A stretch of DNA of 34,795 nt, taken from the NCBI GenBank assembly GCA_021736505.1, contig JAIPFU010000006.1:1-34795 (forward strand), given 5' to 3'. This stretch comes from Spirochaetia bacterium (GTDB taxonomy: Bacteria > Spirochaetota > Spirochaetia > PWKH01). Positions 7,431 through 15,970 of the stretch are shown in pieces. The notes below the pieces were generated by a model, which worked only from the letters and a program-made list of their open reading frames with translations, searched no databases and was not told the origin of the DNA. Made by a program: the position numbers and the translations under genes. The first letter of the stretch is position 1; each line of letters opens with the position of its first letter.

Positions 7431-8192
7431 ATGAGAATAGGTATTTGCGGTTACGGAAGAATGGGGCACCTTATACGGAGTAAAGCCCTGGATCGGGGAC
7501 ATGAAGTTCCCGTTATAATTGATCCTGTATTAGAGGATGAGGTAGTTACTGCAAAAAGTATAGAAGAAAATATTAAGGATTCTGTGGATGCGGTCATTGA
7601 TTTCTCTGTGCCCGATGTAGCAGTGGATCATATTGTTCGATTCTGTGATCTTGGAGTTAACGTTGTCATGGGAACAACCGGATGGTATGACACTATGGAT
7701 GAAGTGAAAAATATAGTGGGGGAGAGCTCGATGGGAATGATCTGGTCAGGAAATTTCTCATTGGGGGTAAATATCTTTTTCCACATGATACTAAAAGCCG
7801 GGAATATCATGAATAATTTTGATGCTTATGATGCCATGGTTCATGAAATACACCATAAATTCAAAGCAGACAGTCCCTCGGGTACTGCAAATATGCTGGG
7901 CAATATACTGCTTAAAGAGCTGGATCGGAAAGATGCTCTGGTTACAGATGCCCTTTACCGCCCCATAGAAAAATCGGAGCTTCATGTATCATCTACAAGA
8001 GTAGGCGCAGTTCCGGGAACCCACCGAGTGTTATTTGATAGCGATGTGGATAGTATTGAGCTGACACATACGGCTCGAAATAGAAATGGATTTGCCGAAG
8101 GAGCCGTCCTTGCAGCAGAGTGGATTGCTGGGAAAAAAGGATTCTATGGTATAGATGACATGATGGAAACCATTATAGAAGGAAGGAGTTAA
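7431..8192 (+). CDS. dapB: 4-hydroxy-tetrahydrodipicolinate reductase
   Basis: Second dedicated step of diaminopimelate/lysine synthesis: NAD(P)H-dependent reduction of 4-hydroxy-tetrahydrodipicolinate to tetrahydrodipicolinate in the cytosol. The N-terminal nucleotide-binding motif is IGICGYGRMG. Then come VMGTTGWY, SGNFSLGVNIFF and the catalytic/substrate loop EIHHKFKADSPSGTA (family HHxxKxDxPSGT). At 253 residues it is the usual length. GGAGA precedes ATG 7431. The stop is 4 nt before dapA, so the two are co-transcribed from the promoter at 7361-7389. Confidence 0.97.
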   Translation: MRIGICGYGRMGHLIRSKALDRGHEVPVIIDPVLEDEVVTAKSIEENIKDSVDAVIDFSVPDVAVDHIVRFCDLGVNVVMGTTGWYDTMDEVKNIVGESSMGMIWSGNFSLGVNIFFHMILKAGNIMNNFDAYDAMVHEIHHKFKADSPSGTANMLGNILLKELDRKDALVTDALYRPIEKSELHVSSTRVGAVPGTHRVLFDSDVDSIELTHTARNRNGFAEGAVLAAEWIAGKKGFYGIDDMMETIIEGRS

Positions 8193-8196
8193 TAAT

Positions 8197-9099
8197 ATGG
8201 AAAAGAGATTCAGAGGATTACATACAGCCCTGATAACCCCGTTTACTGAGAACGGAGATGTGGATGTTTGGGCGCTTCAGCAGATTATTGAACATCAGAT
8301 TGAAGCAGGGGTAGACGGTTTGGTGCCCTGCGGGACAACCGGTGAGAGCCCCACGCTTTCACACCAGGAGCATGATCACGTTATTGAACTAACCGTGAAA
8401 TTTGCCGAGGGGAGGGTTCCTGTGATTGCCGGTACCGGGAGTAATTCCACCAGCGAAGCAGTGAGACTTTCGCAGCATGCAGAAGCATCCGGAGCAGATG
8501 CAGTTCTTCTGGTAAATCCGTACTACAACAAGCCGACGCAGAAAGGCCTCTATCATCATTTTAAGGCAATTGCCGATGCTGTTTCCGTTCCCTGCATTCT
8601 TTATAATATTAAAGGGCGTACTGCAGTTAATATGGAAACTGAAACTGCGATCAGATTGATGAACGACTGTAGAAATATTATTGCCGTGAAAGAAGCTTCC
8701 GGAGATCTAGACCAGATGAAGTCAGTTATTGCAGGAAGAAACGATCAATTTCTTGTTCTCTCCGGTGATGATAACATGACAGTAAAGCTCATTGAAGCCG
8801 GGGGTGACGGTGTCATTTCTGTAGCGGCGAATCTAGTACCGGAACATATGCGAACCATGGTTCATGCTGCTCTTGATGGTGATCTGAAGACAGCTAAAGA
8901 GATGGAGGCTAAGTTGACTCCTCTATTTAAAGCTTGTTTTATTGAAACCAATCCGATTCCCATAAAGACTGCTATGGCTTACAGCGGATGGTGTCAGGAA
9001 AAATTCAGATTGCCCATGTGTTCTCTCTCTACAGATGAGAATAGAGAAGCTGTCATTAAGTCTCTTGATGGTTTAGAGATAAAAAAACGGAAAAAATAG
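8197..9099 (+). CDS. dapA: 4-hydroxy-tetrahydrodipicolinate synthase
   Basis: Condenses pyruvate with aspartate semialdehyde, the first committed step towards DAP and lysine. It is a class I aldolase-fold TIM barrel. The Schiff-base lysine is K165 in IIAVKEASGD, the catalytic tyrosine Y136 in ILYNIKGRT, and the CGTTGESPTL motif spans 45-54. VNPYYNKPTQKG is also typical. The 300-residue length is normal and AAGGAG precedes the ATG. It follows dapB by 4 nt. A 380-bp repeat-rich gap separates it from dapL. Confidence 0.97.
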   Translation: MEKRFRGLHTALITPFTENGDVDVWALQQIIEHQIEAGVDGLVPCGTTGESPTLSHQEHDHVIELTVKFAEGRVPVIAGTGSNSTSEAVRLSQHAEASGADAVLLVNPYYNKPTQKGLYHHFKAIADAVSVPCILYNIKGRTAVNMETETAIRLMNDCRNIIAVKEASGDLDQMKSVIAGRNDQFLVLSGDDNMTVKLIEAGGDGVISVAANLVPEHMRTMVHAALDGDLKTAKEMEAKLTPLFKACFIETNPIPIKTAMAYSGWCQEKFRLPMCSLSTDENREAVIKSLDGLEIKKRKK

Positions 9100-9127
9100 A
9101 TATTCCTGAAGAGACTGAAAAGAAAAG

Positions 9128-9166
9128 AATACATCCGAATAATACATCCGAATAATACATCCGAAT
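9128..9166 (+). repeat. 13-bp x 3 perfect tandem repeat
   Basis: Three identical copies of AATACATCCGAAT, beginning 29 bp after the dapA stop. Confidence 0.95.
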
Positions 9167-9188
9167 AGAATAGTGCACCAGAAGATAC

Positions 9189-9236
9189 AGTAACGAAAAT
9201 AGTAACGACAATAGTAACGAAAATAGTAACGGATCC
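9189..9236 (+). repeat. 12-bp x 4 tandem repeat
   Basis: AGTAACGAAAAT, AGTAACGACAAT, AGTAACGAAAAT and a diverged AGTAACGGATCC that runs into the left arm of the adjacent hairpin. Confidence 0.92.
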
Positions 9237-9252
9237 GAATTTCGGGTCCGTT
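9228..9252 (+). promoter_or_regulatory. Hairpin with an alternative pairing partner, dapA-dapL gap
   Basis: AACGGATCCGA (9228-9238) pairs with TCGGGTCCGTT (9242-9252) around a 3-nt loop. The same left arm (GTAACGGATCC, 9226-9236) can instead pair with GGATCCTGTTAC at 9265-9276, so two mutually exclusive folds are possible. No T-run follows the first hairpin, so it is not a classical terminator. It may be an mRNA-stability or attenuation element. Confidence 0.5.
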
Positions 9253-9424
9253 ATCTATGTTGCAGGATCCTGTTACGGGGGTGTTGAAAAAAAATCTTCC
9301 CTCTCATACAATTGGCTGAAAATTACTGATTGTACAACCGCCATAAAACTTGGTAAATCATTAAGCTTTGTGCCGACCGCCAATGCGGAATTATCACTGA
9401 GTTCACAGTAGTATGGCAGAAAGA

Positions 9425-9454
9425 TAGAATTATATAGAATTAAATAGAATTAGA
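9425..9454 (+). repeat. 10-bp x 3 tandem repeat upstream of dapL
   Basis: TAGAATTATA, TAGAATTAAA, TAGAATTAGA, ending 26 bp before the dapL ATG. Confidence 0.85.
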
Positions 9455-9480
9455 TAAACGTAAAAACGGAGTAATAGAGT

Positions 9481-10710
9481 ATGGCAAGAATTAATGCAAA
9501 TTATCGAAAACTTTCAGCAGGCTACCTTTTTCCTGAAATTGGCAGGAGAACGCGGGCATTTCAGAAAGAGCACCCGGAAGCTGAAATAAGAAAGCTTGGG
9601 ATTGGAAATACCACCGAACCCCTGACCCCCGCTGTATTGGAGGGACTTAAGGAAGGCGTGGAACGTCTTGGATCCCCAGAAACATACACAGGATATGGAG
9701 ATGAGCAGGGTGAAAAACTTCTTCGGGAAAAATTGGCAAATTTTTATGCTAAACGCGGTGTTTCCCTGGATATGGATGAATTTTTTGTCAGCGACGGGGC
9801 TAAACCGGATTCCGGTAATATTCAGTCAATCTTCAGTAATGAAAACGTAGTGGCATTTCAAGATCCTGCCTATCCCGTCTATGTAGATACCAATGTCATC
9901 GCCGGGCGTTCCGGATATTTTAATAAGGATATTGGAGAATATGAAGGCTTTGTCTACATGCCCTGCAGTGAAGAGAATGGCTTTATTCCAGATCCGCCGG
10001 AACAGCATGTAGATATGATTTATCTCTGCAGCCCCAACAACCCGACTGGCGCTGTGGCGACCAAAGAACAGTTGAAAAGCTTTGTGGATTACGCACGGGA
10101 GCACAAAGCAGTCATCATTTTTGATGCATCCTACTCAGAATACATTTCAGATCCGGATCTTCCCAAATCAATATACGAAATTGACGGTGCTAAGGAATGT
10201 GCTATTGAAATAAATAGTTTCTCAAAATTTGCCGGCTTCACTGGAGTACGGCTCGGCTGGTCAATTGTTCCCAAAGACCTGGCAGTTGAGGATAGCAAAC
10301 CCGGAGAAATCAACACCATGTGGTTCCGTCGGCAGACAACATTTTTTAACGGAGCCTCAAACATTGTGCAGCGAGGCGGAATGGCGGTTCTCTCTGAAGA
10401 GGGACTCAAAGAGAGCAGACAGTTGATTGAGTATTACATGGAGAATGCCCGGATTATCCGTGAAGGTCTGCAGAGTATTGGTCTTAAAGTATATGGAGGC
10501 GATAATGCTCCGTATCTTTGGCTGAAAGCGCCGGGAGGTCTCACATCATGGGAATTTTTTGATAAACTCCTCCACGAAGCATGGGTAATCGGCACCCCAG
10601 GTGTCGGTTTCGGACCCGCCGGAGAAGGTTTCTTCAGGCTCAGCGCCTTCGGGCACCGTGAAGATGTTCAGGCAGCGGTGGAAAGTATTAAAAAACAATT
10701 GAAACTGTAA
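9481..10710 (+). CDS. dapL: LL-diaminopimelate aminotransferase
   Basis: PLP enzyme that converts tetrahydrodipicolinate directly to LL-diaminopimelate using glutamate, bypassing the succinylase or acetylase steps. It is a fold-type I aminotransferase. The N-terminus (RKLSAGYLFPEIGRRTRAF) is typical of DapL, followed by IGNTTEPLTP, YGDEQGEKLLREKLA, YLCSPNNPTGAV, the PLP lysine in INSFSKFAGFTGVRLGW, and TPGVGFGPAGEGFFRLSAFG. The 409 residues match the family (about 410). GGAG lies 9 nt upstream. Its place between dapA and lysA supports the pathway role. No dapD or dapE is in the window. Confidence 0.97.
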   Translation: MARINANYRKLSAGYLFPEIGRRTRAFQKEHPEAEIRKLGIGNTTEPLTPAVLEGLKEGVERLGSPETYTGYGDEQGEKLLREKLANFYAKRGVSLDMDEFFVSDGAKPDSGNIQSIFSNENVVAFQDPAYPVYVDTNVIAGRSGYFNKDIGEYEGFVYMPCSEENGFIPDPPEQHVDMIYLCSPNNPTGAVATKEQLKSFVDYAREHKAVIIFDASYSEYISDPDLPKSIYEIDGAKECAIEINSFSKFAGFTGVRLGWSIVPKDLAVEDSKPGEINTMWFRRQTTFFNGASNIVQRGGMAVLSEEGLKESRQLIEYYMENARIIREGLQSIGLKVYGGDNAPYLWLKAPGGLTSWEFFDKLLHEAWVIGTPGVGFGPAGEGFFRLSAFGHREDVQAAVESIKKQLKL

Positions 10711-10737
10711 TACAAGAAGATATTATGTATAGATAAT

Positions 10738-10777
10738 TTGAATCTTTAGTATAAATTTTGAATCTTCAGTATAAATA
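10738..10777 (+). repeat. 20-bp x 2 tandem repeat between dapL and lysA
   Basis: Two adjacent copies of TTGAATCTTYAGTATAAATW (10738-10757 and 10758-10777), followed by TTGATAAAA, which resembles the start of a third copy. They end 21 bp before the lysA ATG. Confidence 0.88.
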
Positions 10778-10798
10778 TTGATAAAAAAGGTTAAAAAA

Positions 10799-12061
10799 AT
10801 GAGTAAAAAGAGTCTTCCCTTTACAAAGGAAAAAATAGAGCAGATTGCGGAAACCTACGGGACCCCGTTTCATATCTATGATGAAGCGGCAATAAGGGAT
10901 AAAGCCAGGACTATGAATGATGCATTCTCCTGGATCCACGAATTCAAGAACTACTTTGCCGTGAAAGCCTGCCCCAATCCTGTTATCATGAACATCCTCA
11001 AGGAAGAGGGTTTTGGTGCTGACTGCAGTTCTGAACCGGAACTGGTACTTTCTGATGCCATCGGTTTATCCGGTGAAGAGATTATGTTCACCTCAAACGA
11101 TACCCCGGAGGAGGAGTTCATCAAGGCTAAAAAGCTTGGAGCAATTATCAACCTTGATGATATCGGCCATATAAAAACTCTTGAGCAGAGTTCCGGTATA
11201 CCTGAATTGATCTGTTTTCGATATAATCCCGGGAAAGCCCGAACAGGTAATGTTATCATCGGTGAACCTACAGAAGCCAAATATGGGCTCACATCTGAGC
11301 AAATTATGGAAGGCTACCGAATTATGAAGGAGAAAGGGGTAAAGCGCTTCGGCCTGCATACCATGGTGGCCTCCAATGAGCTTGATGGAACGTATTTTGT
11401 AGAAACTGCAAGGATGCTTTTTGAATTGGCAGTTCGCCTCAAAAAGGAACTCGACATTACCTTGGATTTTATCAACATGGGCGGAGGCATCGGCATCCCC
11501 TATAAGCTGGAGGATGAACCGGTAGATCTCTATGCCGTATCCAAGGGTATGAAGGAAATTTACGATGAACTTATAGTTCCCGCAGGTCTGGACCCTTTGA
11601 AAATTGTATTTGAATGCGGCCGTATGATAACCGGGCCCTACGGTTACTTAGTCAGCAGGGTCAGACACGTGGCAAAAAAGTATAAAGATTACGTTGGTTT
11701 GGATTCATCCATGGCAAACCTGATGCGTCCGGCCCTTTATGGAGCTTATCACCATATAAGCGTATTAGGAAAGGAGGAGGCTCCTCTGGATCATACCTAC
11801 GACGTCACCGGATCACTATGTGAAAACAATGACAAATTCGCCATAGATAGAAAACTTCCTGAAGTTGCAGAGGGTGATCTTATAGCTATTCATGATGCCG
11901 GAGCTCATGGCTATTCCATGGGATTCAACTACAACGGAAAACTGAGATCAGCTGAACTGCTCTTAAAGTCTGACGGTTCTGTTCAACGCATTAGAAGGGC
12001 AGAAACTATGGAAGATTATTTTGCTACCCTCAGGTTTCCTGAAGCTGAATACCAATTATAG
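10799..12061 (+). CDS. lysA: Diaminopimelate decarboxylase
   Basis: PLP-dependent decarboxylase for the last lysine step, meso-DAP to L-lysine. It has an alanine racemase-like barrel with the PLP lysine in YFAVKACPNP, GADCSSEPEL, the glycine loop INMGGGIGIPYK, ECGRMITGPYG and the C-terminal GSLCENNDKFA...DAGAHGYSM. The EPGR and DAGAY motifs of classical LysA read ECGR and DAGAH here, so this is a divergent LysA subgroup. Position after dapB-dapA-dapL makes DAP the expected substrate; a related carboxynorspermidine-type role is less likely. ATG 10799 has AAGG 8 nt upstream; a TTG at 10778 has no site. No racemase gene (dapF) is present in the window. Confidence 0.92.
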   Translation: MSKKSLPFTKEKIEQIAETYGTPFHIYDEAAIRDKARTMNDAFSWIHEFKNYFAVKACPNPVIMNILKEEGFGADCSSEPELVLSDAIGLSGEEIMFTSNDTPEEEFIKAKKLGAIINLDDIGHIKTLEQSSGIPELICFRYNPGKARTGNVIIGEPTEAKYGLTSEQIMEGYRIMKEKGVKRFGLHTMVASNELDGTYFVETARMLFELAVRLKKELDITLDFINMGGGIGIPYKLEDEPVDLYAVSKGMKEIYDELIVPAGLDPLKIVFECGRMITGPYGYLVSRVRHVAKKYKDYVGLDSSMANLMRPALYGAYHHISVLGKEEAPLDHTYDVTGSLCENNDKFAIDRKLPEVAEGDLIAIHDAGAHGYSMGFNYNGKLRSAELLLKSDGSVQRIRRAETMEDYFATLRFPEAEYQL

Positions 12062-12221
12062 TACTTTTTATCTGCAGGGGCCCGCTTGAGGCCTGAAATT
12101 GAATTGTGATTAAGCTGGAATGTGAATCAGTTGAAAAGCAGGAAAAGCGGGAAAAACAGTTCTAAGACAGGAAATGCAATTTTAGCAAGGGGAATGCAGT
12201 AACGTACAGGAGAAAAAGAGC

Positions 12222-13253
12222 ATGGGCGTACGCGGGGCGGCAGTTAAAGACTATAGTATTAGAGTTTTGAATGGCATGGCGCAGGGGCTTTTCAGTTCCC
12301 TGATAATCGGACTCATCCTCAAGCAAGTTGGAATTTATACAAATTGGGATCTGTTAGCGGATTTCGGTCAGTTTGCACAATATATGATGGGTCCTGCCAT
12401 CGGAGCAGGTGTTGCCTATTCTGTACATGCTTCACCCTTAGGTGTATTTGCTTCCGTAATTACCGGTGCACTGGGAGCAGGGACTATGGTGATGGCTGAC
12501 GGCGGCGCTTCCGCTGCATTAGCTATCGGAGAGCCTGTCGGAGCACTTTTAGCTGCTCTCATTGGTGCCGAGTTTTCAAAACTTATTCAAGGAAAAACCA
12601 AAATTGATATAATCCTTGTTCCTGCCGGTACCATAATCATTGGAGGAATTACCGGTATCCTGCTGGCTCCTGCAGTAGCAGCTATGATGGCTGCTATTGG
12701 TGCTTTCATCAACTATCTGACAACCCTCTATCCCTTTCCTATGGGTATACTCATTGCCGTTTTTATGGGAATGATTCTTACACTTCCCATAAGCAGTGCG
12801 GCTATAGCCATTTCCCTTGGTCTTAATGGGCTGGCAGCCGGTGCAGCCACGGTTGGCTGCGCTGCCCAGATGATTGGGTTTGCCTGTGCAAGCTTCCGGG
12901 AAAACCGTTTCGGCGGTCTTATTAGTCAGGGATTGGGTACATCAATGATTCAAATTCCGAATATAATAAAAAATTGGAGAATCTGGATTCCTGCAATAAC
13001 TGCTTCTGCAATACTTGGACCAGTTTCAACGGTATGGTTTAAAATGGAAAATAACCGCATAGGAGCTGGAATGGGAACTAGCGGACTGGTTGGCCAGTTT
13101 GCTTCCATCGAAGTCATGGGAATTGATTCCCTCTGGAAAGTGATCATACTGCATTTTGCTTTACCCGCAATCATTGCATTGCTTACCAGCGAAATTATGC
13201 GTGCTAAAGGATGGATTCGGCCGGGAGATATGGCCCTGCACACAGCAGAATAG
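12222..13253 (+). CDS. PTS EIIC-like integral membrane protein
   Basis: Polytopic membrane protein of the PTS_EIIC_2 / PfoR-like group, sometimes annotated as a PTS sugar transporter subunit IIC. 343 residues hold about nine to ten hydrophobic segments rich in Gly and Ala, with segments such as LFSSLIIGLILKQVGIYTNW, GEPVGALLAALIGAE and MGTSGLVGQFASIEVMGI. No EIIA or EIIB domain or phosphorylation motif is present and no PTS genes are adjacent, so sugar phosphotransfer is not supported. AGGAG lies 9 nt before ATG 12222. It stands 160 bp after lysA in the same direction and could be co-transcribed; a role in lysine or ion transport would be a guess. Confidence 0.8.
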   Translation: MGVRGAAVKDYSIRVLNGMAQGLFSSLIIGLILKQVGIYTNWDLLADFGQFAQYMMGPAIGAGVAYSVHASPLGVFASVITGALGAGTMVMADGGASAALAIGEPVGALLAALIGAEFSKLIQGKTKIDIILVPAGTIIIGGITGILLAPAVAAMMAAIGAFINYLTTLYPFPMGILIAVFMGMILTLPISSAAIAISLGLNGLAAGAATVGCAAQMIGFACASFRENRFGGLISQGLGTSMIQIPNIIKNWRIWIPAITASAILGPVSTVWFKMENNRIGAGMGTSGLVGQFASIEVMGIDSLWKVIILHFALPAIIALLTSEIMRAKGWIRPGDMALHTAE

Positions 13254-13278
13254 GTTCGTAAATTTTCATCGTAAAAAA

Positions 13279-13302
13279 GAGCCGTCCTATCGGGGACGGC
13301 TC
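13279..13302 (-). terminator. Rho-independent terminator of the ankyrin gene
   Basis: A perfect 9-bp GC-rich stem GAGCCGTCC/GGACGGCTC with a 6-nt loop. On the minus strand it is followed by six T. It lies between the convergent EIIC-like and ankyrin genes; the T-run favours the ankyrin side. Confidence 0.85.
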
Positions 13303-13331
13303 AAGAAGAATAAGAAAGAAAATGGAATTCG

Positions 13332-15764
13332 TTATTTTCCGTAGCGCAAATCATTCAAGAGCCAGTATTGCTTAGTATAAATGAGCGCATCATTTTTTTG
13401 AGCATAGTCAAAGGCAGTTTTCCCATCTGCATTAACATCATTACCATTAGCACCCGCTTCAACAAGCAGGGTAATAAGTTTTGGGTTTTCGCTGTATTTA
13501 GCAGCATACATCAAGGGAGTTAAATCCTGAGCACCCCTTAGATTTACATCTGCTCCGTAATTTATCAGCATATCAATAATATCAGCTTCCCTGTTCAGTT
13601 TTATAGCTCGATGTAAAGAAGATTCATGAGATGAGTCAAGAGCATTCACATCTGCCCCAGCATCAATAAGCAACGAGATAATTTCTTTACTATTGCTTTC
13701 AATAGCATACATCAAGGCTGAATAGTCATGCTTATCCCTGGCTTGGACAGGAGAACCAGCGGATACTAGTGTCCTGAGCAATTTCTGATCATCAATTTTT
13801 TCCGCAGCATACATCAGGGCAGTCCTGCCGTTGATATCGCGGGCTTGAACATCAGCACTAAGCTCTATGAGCGTTTCTATGATTGAAGAATTCGGATTTT
13901 TAAAAGCTGAAAATAGTGCGTTTTCACCTTTTCTGTTACGCATTTTTATATCAGCACCCAAATCTGTTAACGCAGTAATGACTTCAGGAGATTCGTTATG
14001 CATAGCCGCAAGAAGCAGCGGAGTATTGCCTTTTTTATCTGTTTCGTTTACTGGGGCACCTGCTTGTACCACGGCAGAGGCTATTTGGGGATTTTCATTA
14101 TGGATCGCAGCGAGCATCAATGGAGTATAATCATTATCATTTTTTAGCCTGTAAGATGAACCTACATCAAGCAGCCTTTCAACAACTTTTGGACTGTTGC
14201 TATAGGAAGCAGCAAGCATTACAGCTGTATTCCCTTCATGATCTCTACTGTGCATGTAGGCACCGCCATCCGCGAGGGCTTGAATAATTTCCGGGTTTTT
14301 ATTGTAGCGGGCAGACTCCATTAACGCTGTCTTGCCGAAATAGCTGGTGTCATTTACCTTTGCACCGCCCTTAATGAGAACTGAAATGATGTCAGGGTTG
14401 CTGTTATATCGGGAAGCAAACATCAAAGGAGTTTTACGGCTTATATCCAGTGAGTTTATATTTGCACCTGCATCAATCAGAATAGAAAGAATTTCAGGCT
14501 TATCTGCATATCGGGCCGCCCCCATAATGGCATTATATCCATTTATGTCACGTGTATGGACTCTCGCGCCAGCTTCAATTAGTGCTGACGTCATTTCCGG
14601 GTGAGGATTATACCAAGCCGCTTTCATCAAAGGAGTTCTTCGGTTTGAATCTTCAGCATTAACATCAGCACCGGCCTCTTTCAAGGTGAAAACTGATTCA
14701 GGTGTGTTGCTGTAACTTGCAGCACTGAACAGAAGGGCATCCATATTCAAAGGGATATTTTCCATGGAAAGGGCATCAATAAAATCAATAATAAAATTCA
14801 TATTGTCATTCTGAGCCGCATATGCTCGAAATGTATTTCCCGCTTTATCCTTACGTTCAGGATCCGCTCCAGCACTGATAAGAAAGCGTATGATTTCCGC
14901 GTTACTATTTTTTTCTGCCGCAAGCATGAGCGGAGAGGCTTGCTCCCCTTTAGGTATATATCCTATGTCCGCACCGGCATCCAGAAACATTTGGAGTACA
15001 TCGGGTGATTCGTTGTAAGCTGCGGCTTCTCTGAATAAAGAATTCCCAAGATGATTATCAGCATCGAATGTATCTTCTCTATTTAGAAAAAAGGGAACTG
15101 CTTCAGGATTTGGGTTTGACCGGGCAGCAGCAGCTGCAAGATATTCACGGTCATAAGAGATTCCCATGTTTTCGGCCTTCTGCAGAACATATGCAGCTGT
15201 CTCTAAATTGGGATTTCCTGCAGCAAGATCAAGTACTGTATTTCCTGAATGATCTTCTGCAAAGGGATCAGCCTCGTGGTCAATAAGGATATCCAGGATT
15301 TTCAGCGAATCACTGCGAGAGACCGCATAAAGCAGGGCTGTCTGCCCATTCCCATCCGTTCCATGAATATCAGCTCCAAGAGACAGCAAAGTTCTTACAA
15401 TCTTGGGATTTTTGCCTTCACCGGAAGCTATTACAAGTAAAGGAGCATTATTGTACTCTCCGGTATTGATCCTCATATTCGGGGATAAACCGCTCTTATG
15501 GAGCTGCCGAATTTCCAAAGCGGTTCCAGTTTTGATAATCTCAGCAATATCTAGTTCAGATAGTGTGCTGAAATAACTTTTTTCAAGTTTTCCTAATAAA
15601 TCTGATACTGATGCTGCCCCATTTGAAGCTCGCTCTTCGGTAGGAGAATCAGTAGCAGGGGCTTGTTTCAAGCTGTCGAAGGGCATCGCTGCGGTTTGGT
15701 CGGCACCAAATATCATTGAAGAAAAACTTAGCAGAATGATTAAAAGTACGCTAATTTTTTTCAT
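13332..15764 (-). CDS. Exported ankyrin-repeat protein
   Basis: Large secreted or periplasmic protein of 810 residues built almost wholly of about 20 ankyrin repeats. A signal peptide (MKKISVLLIILLSFSSMIFGA) precedes a helical linker, and repeats start near residue 90. The repeats are 34 residues, one more than the usual 33. A YNxNPEI turn replaces the classical GHxEIV, e.g. TPLMFASRYNSNPDIISVLI then GAKVND. Ankyrin arrays bind protein partners; none can be named here. AGAGAGG precedes ATG 15764. The gene is monocistronic with a terminator at 13279-13302. Its base composition is slightly richer in A/T than that of the neighbouring metabolic genes. Confidence 0.93.
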   Translation of the reverse strand: MKKISVLLIILLSFSSMIFGADQTAAMPFDSLKQAPATDSPTEERASNGAASVSDLLGKLEKSYFSTLSELDIAEIIKTGTALEIRQLHKSGLSPNMRINTGEYNNAPLLVIASGEGKNPKIVRTLLSLGADIHGTDGNGQTALLYAVSRSDSLKILDILIDHEADPFAEDHSGNTVLDLAAGNPNLETAAYVLQKAENMGISYDREYLAAAAARSNPNPEAVPFFLNREDTFDADNHLGNSLFREAAAYNESPDVLQMFLDAGADIGYIPKGEQASPLMLAAEKNSNAEIIRFLISAGADPERKDKAGNTFRAYAAQNDNMNFIIDFIDALSMENIPLNMDALLFSAASYSNTPESVFTLKEAGADVNAEDSNRRTPLMKAAWYNPHPEMTSALIEAGARVHTRDINGYNAIMGAARYADKPEILSILIDAGANINSLDISRKTPLMFASRYNSNPDIISVLIKGGAKVNDTSYFGKTALMESARYNKNPEIIQALADGGAYMHSRDHEGNTAVMLAASYSNSPKVVERLLDVGSSYRLKNDNDYTPLMLAAIHNENPQIASAVVQAGAPVNETDKKGNTPLLLAAMHNESPEVITALTDLGADIKMRNRKGENALFSAFKNPNSSIIETLIELSADVQARDINGRTALMYAAEKIDDQKLLRTLVSAGSPVQARDKHDYSALMYAIESNSKEIISLLIDAGADVNALDSSHESSLHRAIKLNREADIIDMLINYGADVNLRGAQDLTPLMYAAKYSENPKLITLLVEAGANGNDVNADGKTAFDYAQKNDALIYTKQYWLLNDLRYGK

Positions 15765-15970
15765 ACATATATCCTCTCTTAATAAATATTCTATCTACAT
15801 AATAATAAAATTTTTGTCATAAAGAAAGGATTTCAAAGTGAAAATAGATGCCTTTATTAAGGTTTACGGATTATTAACACAGTTTTCATAAGTCATTAAT
15901 TGACATGTTCAGAGTTTATCAGAAAATGAATGGGAATCAGTTCTCATGTATGCACGATCCTTTTACGTCG

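Larger units (their letters stand above)
9100..9480. other. 380-bp repeat-rich gap between dapA and dapL
   Basis: It contains three separate short tandem arrays: a 13-bp unit x3 at 9128-9166, a 12-bp unit x4 at 9189-9236 and a 10-bp unit x3 at 9425-9454. It also holds a strong hairpin at 9228-9252 with a competing partner at 9265-9276. No open frame of coding quality is seen. The ribosome site of dapL (GGAG) is at its right end. Confidence 0.7.

Noticed and set aside
9128..9236. Possible CRISPR-like array
   Set aside because: Units are directly adjacent with no spacers and only 12-13 bp long; no cas genes are nearby.
12062..12221. Possible terminator after lysA (CAGGGGCC/GGCCTG)
   Set aside because: Imperfect arms and no T-run; read-through to the EIIC-like gene cannot be excluded.
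12222..13253. Functional PTS sugar permease
   Set aside because: No EIIA, EIIB, HPr or sugar enzyme genes nearby and no phosphorylation motif; kept as an EIIC-like protein of unknown substrate.
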